A DNA stretch of 64,000 bases, from positions 28,497-92,496 of the forward strand of contig JALQXX010000001.1 of assembly GCA_023262965.1 (NCBI GenBank), in the 5' to 3' direction. Position numbers and translations under genes: made by a program. This document shows positions 1 through 10,939 of this stretch, piece after piece (position 1 is the first letter of the stretch; each line of letters opens with the position of its first letter). This stretch comes from Candidatus Marinamargulisbacteria bacterium. Lineage in GTDB: Bacteria; Margulisbacteria; Marinamargulisbacteria; UBA817. The notes beneath the pieces are model-generated. The model was not told the DNA's origin and made no database searches. It worked only from the letters and a program-made list of their open reading frames with translations.

Positions 1-150
1 AGGCGCACCATATGTAATGTTGGATTGATTTTGAACCATTAAGACACCATCGAACGATATGGTTTCACTATCAATCAATCCATCGATAACGAATACATCC
101 CCTTCCTGAACCAAATGCTGTTTATCATTAATTTCAACAACTGCAAACAT
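1..150 (-). CDS. rplU: 50S ribosomal protein L21 (5' end only)
   Basis: The first 50 codons of a minus-strand gene run off the left edge of the window. The translation opens MFAVVEINDKQHLVQEGDVF, the L21 pattern (M-x-AVIE-x-x-x-KQ-x-x-V-x-EGD). An AGGAG ribosome binding site lies about 8 bases upstream of the ATG at 148-150. L21 binds 23S rRNA in the large subunit. The gene diverges from the tRNA-Trp/secE unit. The rest of the protein, and any rpmA partner, lie outside the window. Confidence 0.9.
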   Translation of the reverse strand, partial: MFAVVEINDKQHLVQEGDVFVIDGLIDSETISFDGVLMVQNQSNITYGAP

Positions 151-207
151 TATTAAACTCCTGAACTATAATTACGGATTTTAAAACCTTAATATCCGCA
201 TCTCAGA

Positions 208-236
208 ATTGTATCACATGCATTCATGTAAAACAA
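208..236 (-). promoter_or_regulatory. Candidate sigma70 promoter for rplU
   Basis: Read on the minus strand, TTGTTT (231-236) and TACAAT (208-213) are separated by exactly 17 bases. They lie about 60 bases upstream of the rplU start. The -10 box is good (5/6) and the -35 box weak. Predicted from consensus only. Confidence 0.4.
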
Positions 237-316
237 TTCGATTTTTTTGAAAGAAGGGTTGGCCACAAATTACATGGAGCTTGGCAAATGTCTAAAATAT
301 ACAATGTGTTTTTTAA

Positions 317-345
317 TTGACGATCAGCCCGATACGTATTAACGT
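317..345 (+). promoter_or_regulatory. Possible promoter of the tRNA-Trp/secE/nusG unit
   Basis: TTGACG at 317-322 is a near-perfect -35 box. The hexamer 17 bases further on, TAACGT (340-345), is a poor -10 match and overlaps a small inverted repeat TACGT-ATTA-ACGTA (333-346). Position 30 bases before the tRNA is right, so a promoter is likely here, but its -10 is uncertain. Confidence 0.3.
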
Positions 346-371
346 ATTGGAGTAGGTAACATGGTAATGTT

Positions 372-448
372 AGGCTCGTAGCTCCAATCGGTAGAGCATC
401 GGTCTCCAAAACCGAGTGTTGTCGGTTCGAGTCCGACCGAGCCTGCCA
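372..448 (+). tRNA. tRNA-Trp (anticodon CCA)
   Basis: A complete cloverleaf can be drawn. The acceptor strand AGGCTCG (372-378) pairs with CGAGCCT (438-444), followed by discriminator G and an encoded CCA tail. The anticodon stem TCGGT/ACCGA encloses the loop CTCCAAA, with anticodon CCA at 406-408. A T-arm with GGTTCGAGTCC is present. A tRNA-Trp gene directly before secE-nusG is a common bacterial arrangement and supports the call. Confidence 0.95.
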
Positions 449-475
449 TAATTATGAATCAAGGTACTTTTAATA

Positions 476-661
476 ATGACAAAAAAACATAGCCCTCTTT
501 ATAACTTTCAAGCCGAGTTCAAAAAAATCGATTGGCCCAAGCGTGATTTTATTTTTAGGTCTTCTATAATTGTTGTGATTATGGTATTTTCTTTTACAGC
601 ATACATAGCCATTTGCGATTTTTTGTTTTCGACAATAATTTTTAGCATTAGGAATCATTGA
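476..661 (+). CDS. secE: Preprotein translocase subunit SecE
   Basis: This 61-residue protein has the short bacterial SecE form: a cytoplasmic amphipathic helix containing the hallmark EFKKIDWPKRDF, then one transmembrane helix (about residues 27-50). SecE clamps the SecY channel of the inner-membrane Sec translocon; secY lies at 23684. It sits between tRNA-Trp and nusG, its near-universal position, and ends 12 bases before nusG, so the two are probably co-transcribed. The start has no strong Shine-Dalgarno sequence. Confidence 0.93.
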   Translation: MTKKHSPLYNFQAEFKKIDWPKRDFIFRSSIIVVIMVFSFTAYIAICDFLFSTIIFSIRNH

Positions 662-673
662 GAGGTAGTTTAT

Positions 674-1342
674 ATGAATGATGAAGTAACACAGTATGAA
701 GATAAATCCGATTTAGAGGATTTCACTAACGGCGTTGAACCGAATGAATCGGATAGTGACTTTGATGAATTGGATTCCGATACAGATTCGAGTGATGCGG
801 TTGACGGGGATGGCGATCATTTGTGGTACATTATTCAATGTTATGCTCTACATGAGCAAAAAGTGCGGGATCGTATATTGTATATGATGGAAAATGAGTT
901 TAAGGATATTGTTTTGCGTGTATTGCTTCCTGAAGAAGAAACGGTTGAGATCAAAAATAATGAGCGTCGTGAAAAATTAAAAAAAATGTTTCCTGGGTAT
1001 TTGTTTGTACAAATGAAGCCCGATGAATCGGCTTGGTATCAGTTGCGACGATTGCCTGGTGTATCAAAATTAGTGGGTACACGTAATGAGCCAACCCCTG
1101 TTTCATCCGAAGAAATTAACCGTATACTTCGTCAACTTGGTGAAAAAATGAAAAAGATTGAGGTCGATTTTGAGTTGAACGAGGGTATAAAAGTAATTTC
1201 CGGGCCGTTTCGTGGATATACTGGGATTATCTCAGAGATTAATCCAGATCGGGGTAAATTAAAATCGTTAATATCTATATTTGGACGAGAAACCCCTGTC
1301 GAGTTGGATTTTGATCAAGTTGAGAAATATATAGATAAATAA
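674..1342 (+). CDS. nusG: Transcription termination/antitermination factor NusG
   Basis: NusG binds elongating RNA polymerase and links it to Rho or to the ribosome. The NGN domain starts near residue 48 (LWYIIQCYALHEQKV) and the KOW domain lies near 170-222 (VISGPFRGYTGIISEI). Ahead of the NGN domain is an unusually long, strongly acidic segment of about 47 residues rich in Asp, Glu and Ser, not part of the standard ~180-residue protein. An AGAGG-like site precedes the ATG. Order secE-nusG-rplK is conserved. Confidence 0.95.
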   Translation: MNDEVTQYEDKSDLEDFTNGVEPNESDSDFDELDSDTDSSDAVDGDGDHLWYIIQCYALHEQKVRDRILYMMENEFKDIVLRVLLPEEETVEIKNNERREKLKKMFPGYLFVQMKPDESAWYQLRRLPGVSKLVGTRNEPTPVSSEEINRILRQLGEKMKKIEVDFELNEGIKVISGPFRGYTGIISEINPDRGKLKSLISIFGRETPVELDFDQVEKYIDK

Positions 1343-1354
1343 AAAGGAGCGTAT

Positions 1355-1789
1355 ATGGCAAAAAAAAAGCAAGTTAAAACAGTTATAAAACTTCAGATAA
1401 AAGGTGGTCAGGCTAATCCAGCTCCCCCAGTGGGACCTGCGTTAGGTCAGGCAGGCTTGAAAATCCCTGAATTTTGCAAAGCTTATAACGATCAAACCAG
1501 TGATCGACCAGGTGAAGTAATTCCAGTTGAAATTACGGCATACGTAGACGGGACGTTTTCATTTGTATTAAAAACCCCTCCCGCATCGGAATTAATAAAA
1601 ATGGCTATTAACATTCCCAAAGGATCCAATATGCCAGGGAGGGATATTGTAGCATCTTTAACCACAGCCGATGTTCGTAGCATTGCTGAGAAAAAGTTGC
1701 CCGATTTGAATGCATTCCATATTGAGGCCGCGGAAAAAATTATTGCCGGTACGGCTCGAAGTATGGGGATAGAGGTGGTGTCATCATGA
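1355..1789 (+). CDS. rplK: 50S ribosomal protein L11
   Basis: This 144-residue protein has the L11 signature [18 protein letters not shown] near residue 16 and the C-terminal rRNA-binding domain with GTARSMGI. L11 forms the GTPase-associated centre with 23S rRNA and the L10-L12 stalk encoded just downstream. A clear AAGGAG site precedes the ATG. The stop overlaps the rplA start by four bases (ATGA), the usual L11-L1 coupling. Confidence 0.97.
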   Translation: MAKKKQVKTVIKLQIKGGQANPAPPVGPALGQAGLKIPEFCKAYNDQTSDRPGEVIPVEITAYVDGTFSFVLKTPPASELIKMAINIPKGSNMPGRDIVASLTTADVRSIAEKKLPDLNAFHIEAAEKIIAGTARSMGIEVVSS

Positions 1790-2484
1790 CCAAAAAACGT
1801 CAGGCTGTATTAGACAAGCACGATTTTTCGATTGAATACAATCCCCAGGATGCCTTGGAGCTTTGTCAATCGGTTGCAAGTGCGGGATTCAATGAAACAG
1901 TGGAGGCTCATTTTTCACTGGGAATTGATCCACGTCATGCGGATCAGTTGGTTCGGGGTACCCTTGTATTGCCTCATGGCACCGGAAAAGATGTTCGTAT
2001 TGTTGTGATTACAGATGATACGGTTGTGCAACCGATTTTGGATGCGGGTGCTATTGAATGTGGTTTGGATGATGTCTTGAAGAAAATATCCGATGGGTGG
2101 TTGGATTTTGATTTGATGATTGCTACACCTAAAGTAATGCCAAAATTGGGTAAGTTGGGTCGTTTGTTGGGTGCTCGTGGGTTAATGCCAAGCCCCAAAT
2201 CGGGAACGGTTACCACGGACGTCTTATCGGCTATCGCGGAATTTAAAGCCGGTAAATCGGCATTTCGAAATGATAAAGAGGGTAATGTTCATTTGGTTAT
2301 TGGAAAAATTAATTTTGATGTGCAAAAGCTTGTAGACAATTTCAATGTAGTGTATTCTCAAATCAATAAGTTGAAGCCTGCAAAGGCAAAAGGAATATAC
2401 TTGAAATCCATTACAATCTGCTCTACTATGGGGCCTGGAATTAAGATTAAAACCCTCGATATTAAGTGGAAAGGTAATCAATAA
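1786..2484 (+). CDS. rplA: 50S ribosomal protein L1
   Basis: This 232-residue protein has the L1 fold, with the diagnostic [19 protein letters not shown] near residue 125 and a C-terminal TMGPGIKI. L1 forms the mobile stalk near the ribosomal E site and in many bacteria represses its own operon. It overlaps rplK by four bases and abuts rplJ with no spacer, so there is no room here for the classical L10 leader that precedes rplJ in many genomes. Confidence 0.97.
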   Translation: MTKKRQAVLDKHDFSIEYNPQDALELCQSVASAGFNETVEAHFSLGIDPRHADQLVRGTLVLPHGTGKDVRIVVITDDTVVQPILDAGAIECGLDDVLKKISDGWLDFDLMIATPKVMPKLGKLGRLLGARGLMPSPKSGTVTTDVLSAIAEFKAGKSAFRNDKEGNVHLVIGKINFDVQKLVDNFNVVYSQINKLKPAKAKGIYLKSITICSTMGPGIKIKTLDIKWKGNQ

Positions 2485-3030
2485 ATGTCAAATAGAGCAC
2501 AAATACAGGCAGTGAAGCAGTCCAAAATAGATACTCTCACCGAGGAGTTAACGGTTTCCGATGCCATTTTCTTTACAGAGTATCGTGGCCTAACGGTTTC
2601 TCAGATACAAACATTGCGCTCCGCTTTACGACCATTGGATGCATCTTATATTGTTATGAAGAATAGCTTGATCAAGAGGACGCTTTCCGGATTAAATATG
2701 GATTTCCCGGATTCTGTTTTGGCAGGTCCAACAGCTTTGGTTGTATCTAAAAAAGAGTGTCCGCAAGTTGCTTCAGAAGTCTATAAATTTTTGTCTAGCA
2801 ACGAAGCATTAGTCGTTAAAGGGGGCTATCTAGATGGCGCATTTCTATCAGGAAATGATGTTAAGGCGTTATCGAAACTTCCGTCAAAACAGGTTCTTTT
2901 GGGTCAGTTTGTGGGCGGTTTACAATCAGTAATTAGTCGTTTTGTTATGGGTGTTGGATCTCCGTTAAGGGGACTTGTGTATTCATTAGAAGCGATTAAG
3001 AATAAAAAATTAGGAGGAAAAAATGTCTGA
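2485..3030 (+). CDS. rplJ: 50S ribosomal protein L10
   Basis: This 181-residue protein carries the L10 N-terminal rRNA-binding domain ([15 protein letters not shown] near residue 28; KNSLIKRTL near 60) and a C-terminal helix that anchors L7/L12 dimers. The ATG follows directly after the rplA stop. The 3' end contains the TTAGGAGG site for rplL, and the two genes overlap by eight bases. Confidence 0.95.
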   Translation: MSNRAQIQAVKQSKIDTLTEELTVSDAIFFTEYRGLTVSQIQTLRSALRPLDASYIVMKNSLIKRTLSGLNMDFPDSVLAGPTALVVSKKECPQVASEVYKFLSSNEALVVKGGYLDGAFLSGNDVKALSKLPSKQVLLGQFVGGLQSVISRFVMGVGSPLRGLVYSLEAIKNKKLGGKNV

Positions 3031-3436
3031 AGAAACAACAGTCGAAATTGAATTAAGTAAAGAAGCGAAAGGAATTATTGATTCTGTTGAAAAACTTACC
3101 GTTCTTGAGTTGTCAAAATTGGTTAAAGCCCTTGAGGATAAATTTGGTGTGGTAGCTGCAGCTCCAGTAGCAGTTGCTGTGGCAGCTCCAGCAGGCGATG
3201 CCGGTGATAATGCGGATGATCAAAATGATACGGTTGATGTTATTTTAACATCGGCTGGTGATAAGAAAATTCAGGTGCTTAAGGCCGTTCGTGAATTAAC
3301 CGGTTTGGGTTTAAAAGAAGCTAAAGAACTGGTAGACTCGGCACCAAAGCCTGTTAAACAAGGTGTTGATAAGGCAGAGGCTCAGCAAATTAAATCAAAG
3401 TTAGAAGAGCAAGGCGCAACAGTTGATTTGAAATAA
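3023..3436 (+). CDS. rplL: 50S ribosomal protein L7/L12
   Basis: This 137-residue stalk protein has an N-terminal dimerisation region, an Ala/Val-rich hinge followed by an acidic stretch (about residues 48-72), and the C-terminal factor-binding domain ([20 protein letters not shown]). It recruits EF-G and EF-Tu, both encoded downstream at 11798 and 13884. The acidic hinge insert makes it somewhat longer than the usual 120-128 residues. An intrinsic terminator follows. Confidence 0.97.
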   Translation: MSEETTVEIELSKEAKGIIDSVEKLTVLELSKLVKALEDKFGVVAAAPVAVAVAAPAGDAGDNADDQNDTVDVILTSAGDKKIQVLKAVRELTGLGLKEAKELVDSAPKPVKQGVDKAEAQQIKSKLEEQGATVDLK

Positions 3437-3451
3437 TCTATTTTCTTGAAT

Positions 3452-3494
3452 GCCTGGGATAATTTATTGCAATAAAGTCCCAGGCTTTTTTATT
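3452..3494 (+). terminator. Intrinsic terminator between rplL and rpoB
   Basis: GCCTGGGA (3452-3459) pairs perfectly with TCCCAGGC (3478-3485), closing an 18-base AT-rich loop, and a run of six or more T follows immediately. This is a textbook Rho-independent terminator. Its place between the stalk genes and rpoB suggests partial termination that lowers RNA polymerase expression relative to ribosomal proteins, an attenuation known at this site in other bacteria. Confidence 0.85.
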
Positions 3495-3509
3495 TAATTG
3501 AGGTGAAAG

Positions 3510-6500
3510 TTGTCTAAACATAAAAAATATCGAGAGCGTGTTCTTCTTCATGATGATGCACCACAAGAAAAATTAGCTGTACCAAACTTGCTTGATTTGC
3601 AAGTTGCGTCATTTCAGCGATTTTTAAAAGAGGGTATACAGGAAGAGTTGCAAAAAATATCGCCTGTCGTGGGATATGGGGGCAAATATCAGTTAGAGTT
3701 TTTAGAAGGTATTACATTGGGTGAGCCAGAGCTGTCATATGAAGATATGCGCAAACGTGAATTGACGTATGCATCATCGCTTCGTGTTCCAGTTCGATTG
3801 ATTACGGTTGAGACCGGTGAAATACAAGAACAAACGGTTTTCTTAAGTGATATTCCATTAATGACAAATAGTGGTACATTTTTAGTTAACGGAACAGAGC
3901 GGGTGATTGTTAGTCAATTTATACGATCACCAGGTATATATTTTCGGGAAAAAACACCTGGCATTCCTGGCTTTCAAGACTATACGGCAGCTATTATTCC
4001 TGCAAAAGGAGCTTGGCTTGAAATTGAAGTTGACAGCAAACAGTTTTTTTATGCTCATTTAAATAAAGCAAAGAAAATTCCATTAACGCTTCTCTTGTCC
4101 GCGTTGGGTTTTTCAGAAGATGAATTTATCAATCGTATCGGGCACCGCGATTTATTTGAGACAACATTCACAAAATTTCCTTTTACAAGTGAAGAAGAGG
4201 CTTTAATTGACTTGCACAAAGGTCTTCGTTCTGGAGACCCAGTAACGTTGCAAGGGGCAAAAGCGTTGTTAGACACGTTATTTTTTAATGAAGACAAATA
4301 TGATTTGTCCGATGTTGGGCGGCATAAATTGAATCAACGGTTCAGTTATGATCCACCGGTCACAACCAATGCGTTAACAAGGGATGATATTATTAATTCT
4401 ATCCGTTACTTGGTTGATTTAACTCAGAATCGTGGGTTGACTGACGATATTGATCATTTGGGAAATCGGCGTGTTCGAACGGTTGGAGAACAATTGCAGA
4501 GGCAATTTCGAATTGGATTGATTCGGTTAGAACGACTTATTAAAGAACAAATGGCTTTAAAGGCCACTGAATCCGTAACGCCACAAAGTCTGATCAACAT
4601 CCGTCCCTTGGTGGCAGTGATGCGAGAGTTTTTTGGTAGTTCGCAGCTATCACAGTTCTTAGATCAGACGAATCCCTTGGCGGAGGTTATTCATAAGCGC
4701 CGACTCAGTGCATTGGGGCCGGGAGGGTTAACGAAAGAACGCGCGGGTTATGAGGTTCGGGATATTCACCCCACTCACTATGGACGAATTTGTCCCATTG
4801 AAACCCCAGAGGGGCCGAATGCAGGTCTTATTGGTCCCATGGCGACATTTGCCCGTGTCAATAAATATGGATTTGTTGAAACACCTTATTACAAGGTGGT
4901 TAAAGGTAAAATAACGGATCATGTTGATTACTTGTCAGCAGATATTGAAGAAAATTTTTACATCGCTCCCTGGGACTCTCCCGTTAAAAATGGGGTCATT
5001 CAAGGCACCCAAATTGTTACACGATACCAACGAGATTTCCATTTTACACCCATTGAGAATATTCAATATATTGGGGTCTCGCCTCGTCAGCTTTTGGGGG
5101 TTGCTTGTGGATTAATCCCTTTTTTGGAACATGATGATGCCAATAGAGCCTTGATGGGTGCGAACATGCAACGTCAAGCAGTGCCTATATTACACGCAGA
5201 GGCACCCTACATTGGAACGGGGTTGGAATCGATTGTAGCTCGTGACACGGAAGTATTGATTGTTGCGGATGAGGATGGGGTCGTTGCTCATTCCGATTCA
5301 ACATCAGTTACGGTGGAATCGAGTAATGGTCAACGTGTATATGAGTTACAAAAGTATCAGCGTACCAATCAGAATACGTGTCGGAATCAGAAACCTGTTG
5401 TTGAAAAAGGGCAGTCAATAAAAAAGGGGGATCTGATTGCGGATGGGTCATCCACGTCTAGAGGGGAGTTATCGTTAGGTCGCAATATTTTGGTTGGGTT
5501 TATGCCATGGGAAGGGTATAACTTTGAGGATGCTATTGTTATTTCGCAACGACTGGTTAAAGAAGATGTTTTTACGTCTGTACATATTCATCGATATGAA
5601 GTGGATGTGCGAACAACCAAGCTTGGTCCAGAAGAACTGACTCCTGAAATTCCGAATGTGTCAGAAGATGCTTTGGCAAATTTAGACGAAAATGGAATTA
5701 TTCGTGTGGGTGCTATGGTTAGCGCTGGCGATATTTTGGTGGGTAAGGTTACGCCTAAAGGAGAGAGTGAGCCGCCAGCAGAAGAAAAGTTGCTGAGAGC
5801 TATTTTTGGTGATAAAGCTCGCGACATGAAGGACACATCTTTAAGATTATCATCGGGAGAATCGGGCAAAGTCATTGGTGTTCGGGTTTTTTCTAGAGAT
5901 AATGGCGATGATTTGTCACCGGGTGTTAATACATTGGTGCGTGTTTATATTGCTCAACTTAGGCGCGTATCTATTGGCGATAAGATGGCCGGTAGACATG
6001 GAAACAAAGGTGTTGTTTCGACGATATTGCCAGAAGAAGATATGCCATTTTTACCAAATGGTCAGCCATTGGATATTATATTGAATCCATTGGGGGTCCC
6101 ATCGCGTATGAATGTTGGACAGTTGTTTGAAACATTATTGGGAATGGCTTCTCATGCTTTGGGAGAAAATTACATGGCCCAATCGTTTGATGAAGTTGTT
6201 GCTCCCAATGCATCGGTAGATAAGTTAGAGGAACGTTTGACAGCTGCATCTAAAATTCCTGGGTATGAATGGATTAAACCAACAGGAACAGTGTCTCTTC
6301 GAGATGGTCGGACGGGGGAACCTTTTGAACGAGATGTTACCGTTGGATACATGTATGTTTTAAAATTGATTCACTTGGTGGACGATAAAATTCATGCTCG
6401 ATCAACAGGTCCTTACTCGCTAGTAACTCAGCAACCATTGGGAGGAAAAGCGCAATATGGTGGACAACGATTTGGGGAGATGGAGGTATGGGCTTTAGAA

Positions 6501-6716
6501 GCATATGGTGCAGCCAATACATTGCAAGAAATGTTAACGGTTAAATCAGACGATTTGACAGGCCGTGCGCGTGCTTACGAATCGATTATTAAGGGGAAAA
6601 CCCTATCTAAGCCTGGCACACCGGAATCGTTCCGGGTTCTTTTACGAGAATTGCGGTCCATTGCATTGGATATTCGTGTTATGACTGTCGATAATGAAGA
6701 AATTGATAACCGTTAA
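3510..6716 (+). CDS. rpoB: DNA-directed RNA polymerase beta subunit
   Basis: RpoB forms half of the polymerase active-site cleft. Clear landmarks are the rifampicin-pocket region GSSQLSQFLDQTNPLAEVIH with KRRLSALGPGG, the PIETPEGPN motif, and C-terminal GDKMAGRHGNKGV and EVWALEAYGAA. At 1068 residues it is short compared with about 1180 in Gram-positives and 1340 in E. coli, so it lacks the large lineage inserts. The start is TTG at 3510, chosen because GAGGTGA lies just upstream and the protein then opens MSKHKKYRERV. The rifampicin pocket looks wild type. Confidence 0.97.
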   Translation: MSKHKKYRERVLLHDDAPQEKLAVPNLLDLQVASFQRFLKEGIQEELQKISPVVGYGGKYQLEFLEGITLGEPELSYEDMRKRELTYASSLRVPVRLITVETGEIQEQTVFLSDIPLMTNSGTFLVNGTERVIVSQFIRSPGIYFREKTPGIPGFQDYTAAIIPAKGAWLEIEVDSKQFFYAHLNKAKKIPLTLLLSALGFSEDEFINRIGHRDLFETTFTKFPFTSEEEALIDLHKGLRSGDPVTLQGAKALLDTLFFNEDKYDLSDVGRHKLNQRFSYDPPVTTNALTRDDIINSIRYLVDLTQNRGLTDDIDHLGNRRVRTVGEQLQRQFRIGLIRLERLIKEQMALKATESVTPQSLINIRPLVAVMREFFGSSQLSQFLDQTNPLAEVIHKRRLSALGPGGLTKERAGYEVRDIHPTHYGRICPIETPEGPNAGLIGPMATFARVNKYGFVETPYYKVVKGKITDHVDYLSADIEENFYIAPWDSPVKNGVIQGTQIVTRYQRDFHFTPIENIQYIGVSPRQLLGVACGLIPFLEHDDANRALMGANMQRQAVPILHAEAPYIGTGLESIVARDTEVLIVADEDGVVAHSDSTSVTVESSNGQRVYELQKYQRTNQNTCRNQKPVVEKGQSIKKGDLIADGSSTSRGELSLGRNILVGFMPWEGYNFEDAIVISQRLVKEDVFTSVHIHRYEVDVRTTKLGPEELTPEIPNVSEDALANLDENGIIRVGAMVSAGDILVGKVTPKGESEPPAEEKLLRAIFGDKARDMKDTSLRLSSGESGKVIGVRVFSRDNGDDLSPGVNTLVRVYIAQLRRVSIGDKMAGRHGNKGVVSTILPEEDMPFLPNGQPLDIILNPLGVPSRMNVGQLFETLLGMASHALGENYMAQSFDEVVAPNASVDKLEERLTAASKIPGYEWIKPTGTVSLRDGRTGEPFERDVTVGYMYVLKLIHLVDDKIHARSTGPYSLVTQQPLGGKAQYGGQRFGEMEVWALEAYGAANTLQEMLTVKSDDLTGRARAYESIIKGKTLSKPGTPESFRVLLRELRSIALDIRVMTVDNEEIDNR

Positions 6717-6728
6717 GGAGGTATATTA

Positions 6729-9700
6729 ATGTTAGTTACGGATTCCACTGATTTTGATTATTTGCAAATTGGTTTAGCTTCTCCAGATAAAATTCGGTAT
6801 TGGTCTTATGGTGAGGTTGAGAAGCCTGAAACCATTAATTATAGAACCTTTAAACCGGAAAGAAAGGGATTGTTTTGTGAGAAGATCTTTGGTCCAGTCA
6901 AAGATTGGGAATGCTCTTGTGGAAAATATCGTCGTATTCGGTATCGCGGTATTGTGTGTGAGCGATGTGGTGTCCAGGTAACGCATTCCAAGGTTCGTCG
7001 TGAACGAATGGGGCATATTGATTTAGCATGTCCTGTGTCACATATTTGGTTTTTAAAAGGTATTCCTGGATACATGAGTATAATACTGGATATTACAACC
7101 CGACAATTAGAAGAAGTTGTTTATTACGATGCTTACATCATTACCCAGGTAGATCCATCTATTGAAGATGTTGTACCTTATAAAAAAATCATTTCTACAG
7201 AAATGTATTATGAATTAAAAGAGCAATATGGTGATTCCTTTAAAGCGCAGATGGGTGCGGAAGCATTAAAAGTTATTTTGAAAAGCATGAATATTGTGGA
7301 TACAATACAATCTCTAAGAGACTTGTTTCCCACGTTAACCGGACAAAAGAAAGCTAAAACAGCGAAGCGTTTGAGCATTTTGGAATCATTACATGCATCG
7401 GGAAATCAATTGGAATGGTTGATTATGGATGCGATTCCCGTTATGCCACCGGATTTGCGACCCATGGTGCAATTGGAAGGGGGCCGTTTTGCAACCTCTG
7501 ATTTAAATGATTTGTACAGACGTGTTGTTAATCGTAATAATCGATTAAAGCGATTATTGGATATTGGGGCACCGGATATGATTGTTAGAAATGAGAAACG
7601 GATGCTTCAAGAAGCTGTTGATGCGTTAATATCAAATGGCAAACGTGGTCGTGCGGTAACGGGATCCAATGGGCGTCCTTTAAAATCATTGGGAAACATC
7701 ATTGAAGGGAAGCAAGGTCGATTCCGACAAAACCTGCTGGGAAAACGTGTTGATTATTCCGGTCGTTCCGTTATTGTTGTTGGGCCTAAGCTTAAATTTC
7801 ATCAATGCGGCTTGCCTAAAGAAATGGCTCTGGAGTTATTCAAGCCATTTATTATCAATGAATTGGTGAATCAAGGATTGGTAACCAATGTTAAAGCGGC
7901 TAAGCGTAAAATCGAAGATCGCGAATCGTTTATTTGGGATGTGTTGGAGAAGGTAATTAAAGGACAGTCGGTTTTATTAAATCGTGCACCTACCTTGCAT
8001 CGATTGGGAATTCAAGCATTTGAGCCTAAATTGGTTGAAGGAGCCGCTATTCAAGTACACCCGTTAGTATGTACAGCGTTTAATGCGGATTTTGATGGTG
8101 ACCAAATGGCGGTTCATGTACCATTATCTATTGAAGCTCAAGCAGAGTGTCGATTGTTAATTCTATCTGTCAATAATATTTTATCACCTTCAAATGGAAA
8201 ATCGATTGTCACTCCAACACAAGATATGATTCTGGGCTGTTATTTCTTAACAGTGGAAAATTCTAAATTTAAAGATACTCCGCCTAAATATTTTAAATCC
8301 ATGGATGATGCTTGGAAAGCGTGGGAGCTGCGCGCTATTACGATTCATAGTCCGATTGTTATTCGATTTAACAATGAACGTATTACGACAACAATGGGTC
8401 GGGTTATATTTAATCGAACAGTGAGGGATGTTTTCCTTGGTTATGATATTGTTGATGAGCCTTTTATTAATTCCGTATTGGGTAAAAAGGCATTGGGCGA
8501 TTTAATTTATGATTGGTATATTGCTTATGGAAATAATATTGTTACGGCACTTGCGGATAACTTAAAAGACTTGGGTTTTAAATACGCTACATTATCAGGC
8601 ATTTCAATTTCAATTGATGATTTACGTGTCCCCACAGTTAAAAAAGCCATATTGGATGAAGCGGATAAAAGTGTCGCGCAGCTTAATCAACGATTGTTGG
8701 ACAATAAAATTACCGCAGAAGAATTTAAGTTGCGTAGTAATGAGATTTGGCGACGGGCATCTGGTGACATTTCCGATAAAATGGAGGATGAGTTTGGTCA
8801 GTTAAATAATGTATTTATAATGGCAAATTCAGGTGCACGTGGAAACATTGACCAGGTTAGACAGTTAGCGGGTATGCGAGGATTGATGTCCGATGCTCAG
8901 GGAAGAACTATTAAAGTCCCTATTAAATCCAATTTTAAAGAAGGTTTATCGTTAGCTGAATATTTTATTTCGTGTTATGGTGCTCGAAAAGGATTGGTTG
9001 ATACGGCGTTGCGTACAGCCGACTCGGGGTATTTGACACGTCGATTGGTTGATGTTGCTCAAGATGTTATTATTACAGAGGAAGATTGTGGGACAACAAT
9101 GTCGGTCACTATTCATCCTTTAATAGACAATACCAAAGTACTTATTCCAGTCCATGAGTTGGTAGAAGGTCGTATTGCTGCAGAGCCTTTCATGTATGAA
9201 AATGTGTCTATTGAAGCCGGTAATATTATTACAAAAACAGTTGCTATGGCTATGAAAAAAGCCAAAATCAATGCCTTTAAAATACGCAATACATTCACAT
9301 GTCAGACACGAAGAGGTGTTTGCCGTAAATGTTATGGGCTTGATTTGGGCACTGCTAAATTGGTGAATTTGGGTGAGGCTATTGGTATTGTGGCGGCACA
9401 ATCGATTGGAGAGCCGGGAACTCAGTTAACCATGAGAACATTTCACACGGGTGGAGTTGACTTACGTAAAGCTTCTGCGAATACAATCACAGCGCCTTGT
9501 GCAGGCACGGTGATATTTCCGGCTTCTTTTCAACCGGCATTATTGGATAATGGTGTATCAAAAGATATTCTGGTTATTGAAGACACCACGTTTTCTATTG
9601 AATCGGGTAAAGGCAGTGAATCTTTTATTTTGCCAAAAGGTAGTGTTCTTCAGGTTAAGACATCTCAAAAAGTTAAAAAGGGAGATATTGTTGCCCTCTA

Positions 9701-10874
9701 TGATTCATCATCTCAATATTCGGTATCAAATTTGGATGGATTTGTACGTTTATTTGATGAGGGATCTGATGATTACGAGATTGCTTTGTTTGATCCGGAT
9801 AAAACACTGACTATTGATGTATCTACAGATAAGCTTGTCGGATACAAACAGTACGATAAAATTGGAATTACAACCGATTTGGGTACAAATGTTCAGCTTC
9901 CGACACCAGGATTGTTTATATCTGTTCAAGAGAAAAGCCGATCCAAGTCTATATTAACGTATACCCCTGCCAATATATTTACAACGAGTAAGCGTTCCGA
10001 CTTGTTTGTTGCAGATGGCGATAAAATATCTTTAAACGATGTATTGTTTCGAGAGTATGTTAGCGATTTGGAGGCATCTAAAACAAAAGATATTGTTCAA
10101 GGATTACCACGTGTTGAAGAATTATTTGAGGCTCGAAAACCCAAGAATTCGGCTATATTAAGTGAATTCGACGGTATTGTGGAATTCAATCGTCGAGAAA
10201 ACTATTATGCATTGGCGATATTGTCAGAATTGGGGGAAAAACGAGAGTATAAATTACCTTCAAAAACACGGTTTTTGGTTTTTTCAGGTCAGTCGGTTGT
10301 CAAAGGCCAGCAGATTACAGATGGAGTTATTTCTCCGCAAGATCTATTGTTGACCAAAGGTGTTGTTGAAACACAACTTTACTTAATTAATGAAATTCAA
10401 AGCGTGTATTTTTCTCAAGGTGTTTTTATTAATTTGAAGCACCTAGAAGTTATTGTGCGACAAATGACTCGTAAAGTTATCATTAATGATGGCGGGGAAT
10501 CAACATTGTTACCTAACGAATTAATTGATAATAAAATTGTTGAAGATATGAACAATGAATTTCAAAAAAATAATAAGCCCTTGATAACGTACGGCAACGT
10601 ATTGTTAGGTATTACACGAGCATCGTTGAATACAGAAAGTTTTATATCGGCTTCCTCGTTTCAAGAGACGGCTCGGGTGTTAACGGAAGCCGCTATCCGA
10701 GGTAAAAAAGATACCATGTACGGACTCAAAGAGAACGTTATTATTGGTAAATTAATTCCTGCGGGTACCGGACTGAACCAGTATGAACATGTTGTTTTAC
10801 GAACAGAGGCAGGAGTAGATGCAAGTTTGACGGAAGAAAGCAAGGTGTTTTCTCATGATGAATTTGACATTTAG
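6729..10874 (+). CDS. rpoC: DNA-directed RNA polymerase beta' subunit
   Basis: This 1381-residue subunit carries the catalytic magnesium loop [12 protein letters not shown] (near residue 455). Both zinc sites are present: N-terminal [19 protein letters not shown] and the second site [11 protein letters not shown] near residue 860. The rudder and trigger-loop regions are recognisable. It is one unsplit polypeptide, unlike the cyanobacterial rpoC1/rpoC2 arrangement. A TAAGGAGG site precedes the ATG, 12 bases after rpoB, and the two genes form one unit. Confidence 0.97.
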   Translation: MLVTDSTDFDYLQIGLASPDKIRYWSYGEVEKPETINYRTFKPERKGLFCEKIFGPVKDWECSCGKYRRIRYRGIVCERCGVQVTHSKVRRERMGHIDLACPVSHIWFLKGIPGYMSIILDITTRQLEEVVYYDAYIITQVDPSIEDVVPYKKIISTEMYYELKEQYGDSFKAQMGAEALKVILKSMNIVDTIQSLRDLFPTLTGQKKAKTAKRLSILESLHASGNQLEWLIMDAIPVMPPDLRPMVQLEGGRFATSDLNDLYRRVVNRNNRLKRLLDIGAPDMIVRNEKRMLQEAVDALISNGKRGRAVTGSNGRPLKSLGNIIEGKQGRFRQNLLGKRVDYSGRSVIVVGPKLKFHQCGLPKEMALELFKPFIINELVNQGLVTNVKAAKRKIEDRESFIWDVLEKVIKGQSVLLNRAPTLHRLGIQAFEPKLVEGAAIQVHPLVCTAFNADFDGDQMAVHVPLSIEAQAECRLLILSVNNILSPSNGKSIVTPTQDMILGCYFLTVENSKFKDTPPKYFKSMDDAWKAWELRAITIHSPIVIRFNNERITTTMGRVIFNRTVRDVFLGYDIVDEPFINSVLGKKALGDLIYDWYIAYGNNIVTALADNLKDLGFKYATLSGISISIDDLRVPTVKKAILDEADKSVAQLNQRLLDNKITAEEFKLRSNEIWRRASGDISDKMEDEFGQLNNVFIMANSGARGNIDQVRQLAGMRGLMSDAQGRTIKVPIKSNFKEGLSLAEYFISCYGARKGLVDTALRTADSGYLTRRLVDVAQDVIITEEDCGTTMSVTIHPLIDNTKVLIPVHELVEGRIAAEPFMYENVSIEAGNIITKTVAMAMKKAKINAFKIRNTFTCQTRRGVCRKCYGLDLGTAKLVNLGEAIGIVAAQSIGEPGTQLTMRTFHTGGVDLRKASANTITAPCAGTVIFPASFQPALLDNGVSKDILVIEDTTFSIESGKGSESFILPKGSVLQVKTSQKVKKGDIVALYDSSSQYSVSNLDGFVRLFDEGSDDYEIALFDPDKTLTIDVSTDKLVGYKQYDKIGITTDLGTNVQLPTPGLFISVQEKSRSKSILTYTPANIFTTSKRSDLFVADGDKISLNDVLFREYVSDLEASKTKDIVQGLPRVEELFEARKPKNSAILSEFDGIVEFNRRENYYALAILSELGEKREYKLPSKTRFLVFSGQSVVKGQQITDGVISPQDLLLTKGVVETQLYLINEIQSVYFSQGVFINLKHLEVIVRQMTRKVIINDGGESTLLPNELIDNKIVEDMNNEFQKNNKPLITYGNVLLGITRASLNTESFISASSFQETARVLTEAAIRGKKDTMYGLKENVIIGKLIPAGTGLNQYEHVVLRTEAGVDASLTEESKVFSHDEFDI

Positions 10875-10879
10875 TGGTA

Positions 10880-10908
10880 TTGACATTTGATATGGCAAAA
10901 ATTACACT
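10880..10908 (+). promoter_or_regulatory. Promoter of the str operon (rpsL)
   Basis: A perfect TTGACA (10880-10885) and TACACT (10903-10908) are spaced by 17 bases, 31 bases before the rpsL ATG, with an AAGGAG site in between. This is the best sigma70-type promoter in the ribosomal half and would drive the long rpsL-to-rpsI unit. Confidence 0.6.
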
Positions 10909-10939
10909 TGGATCTTATGGGTTATATTAAGGAGTATAC

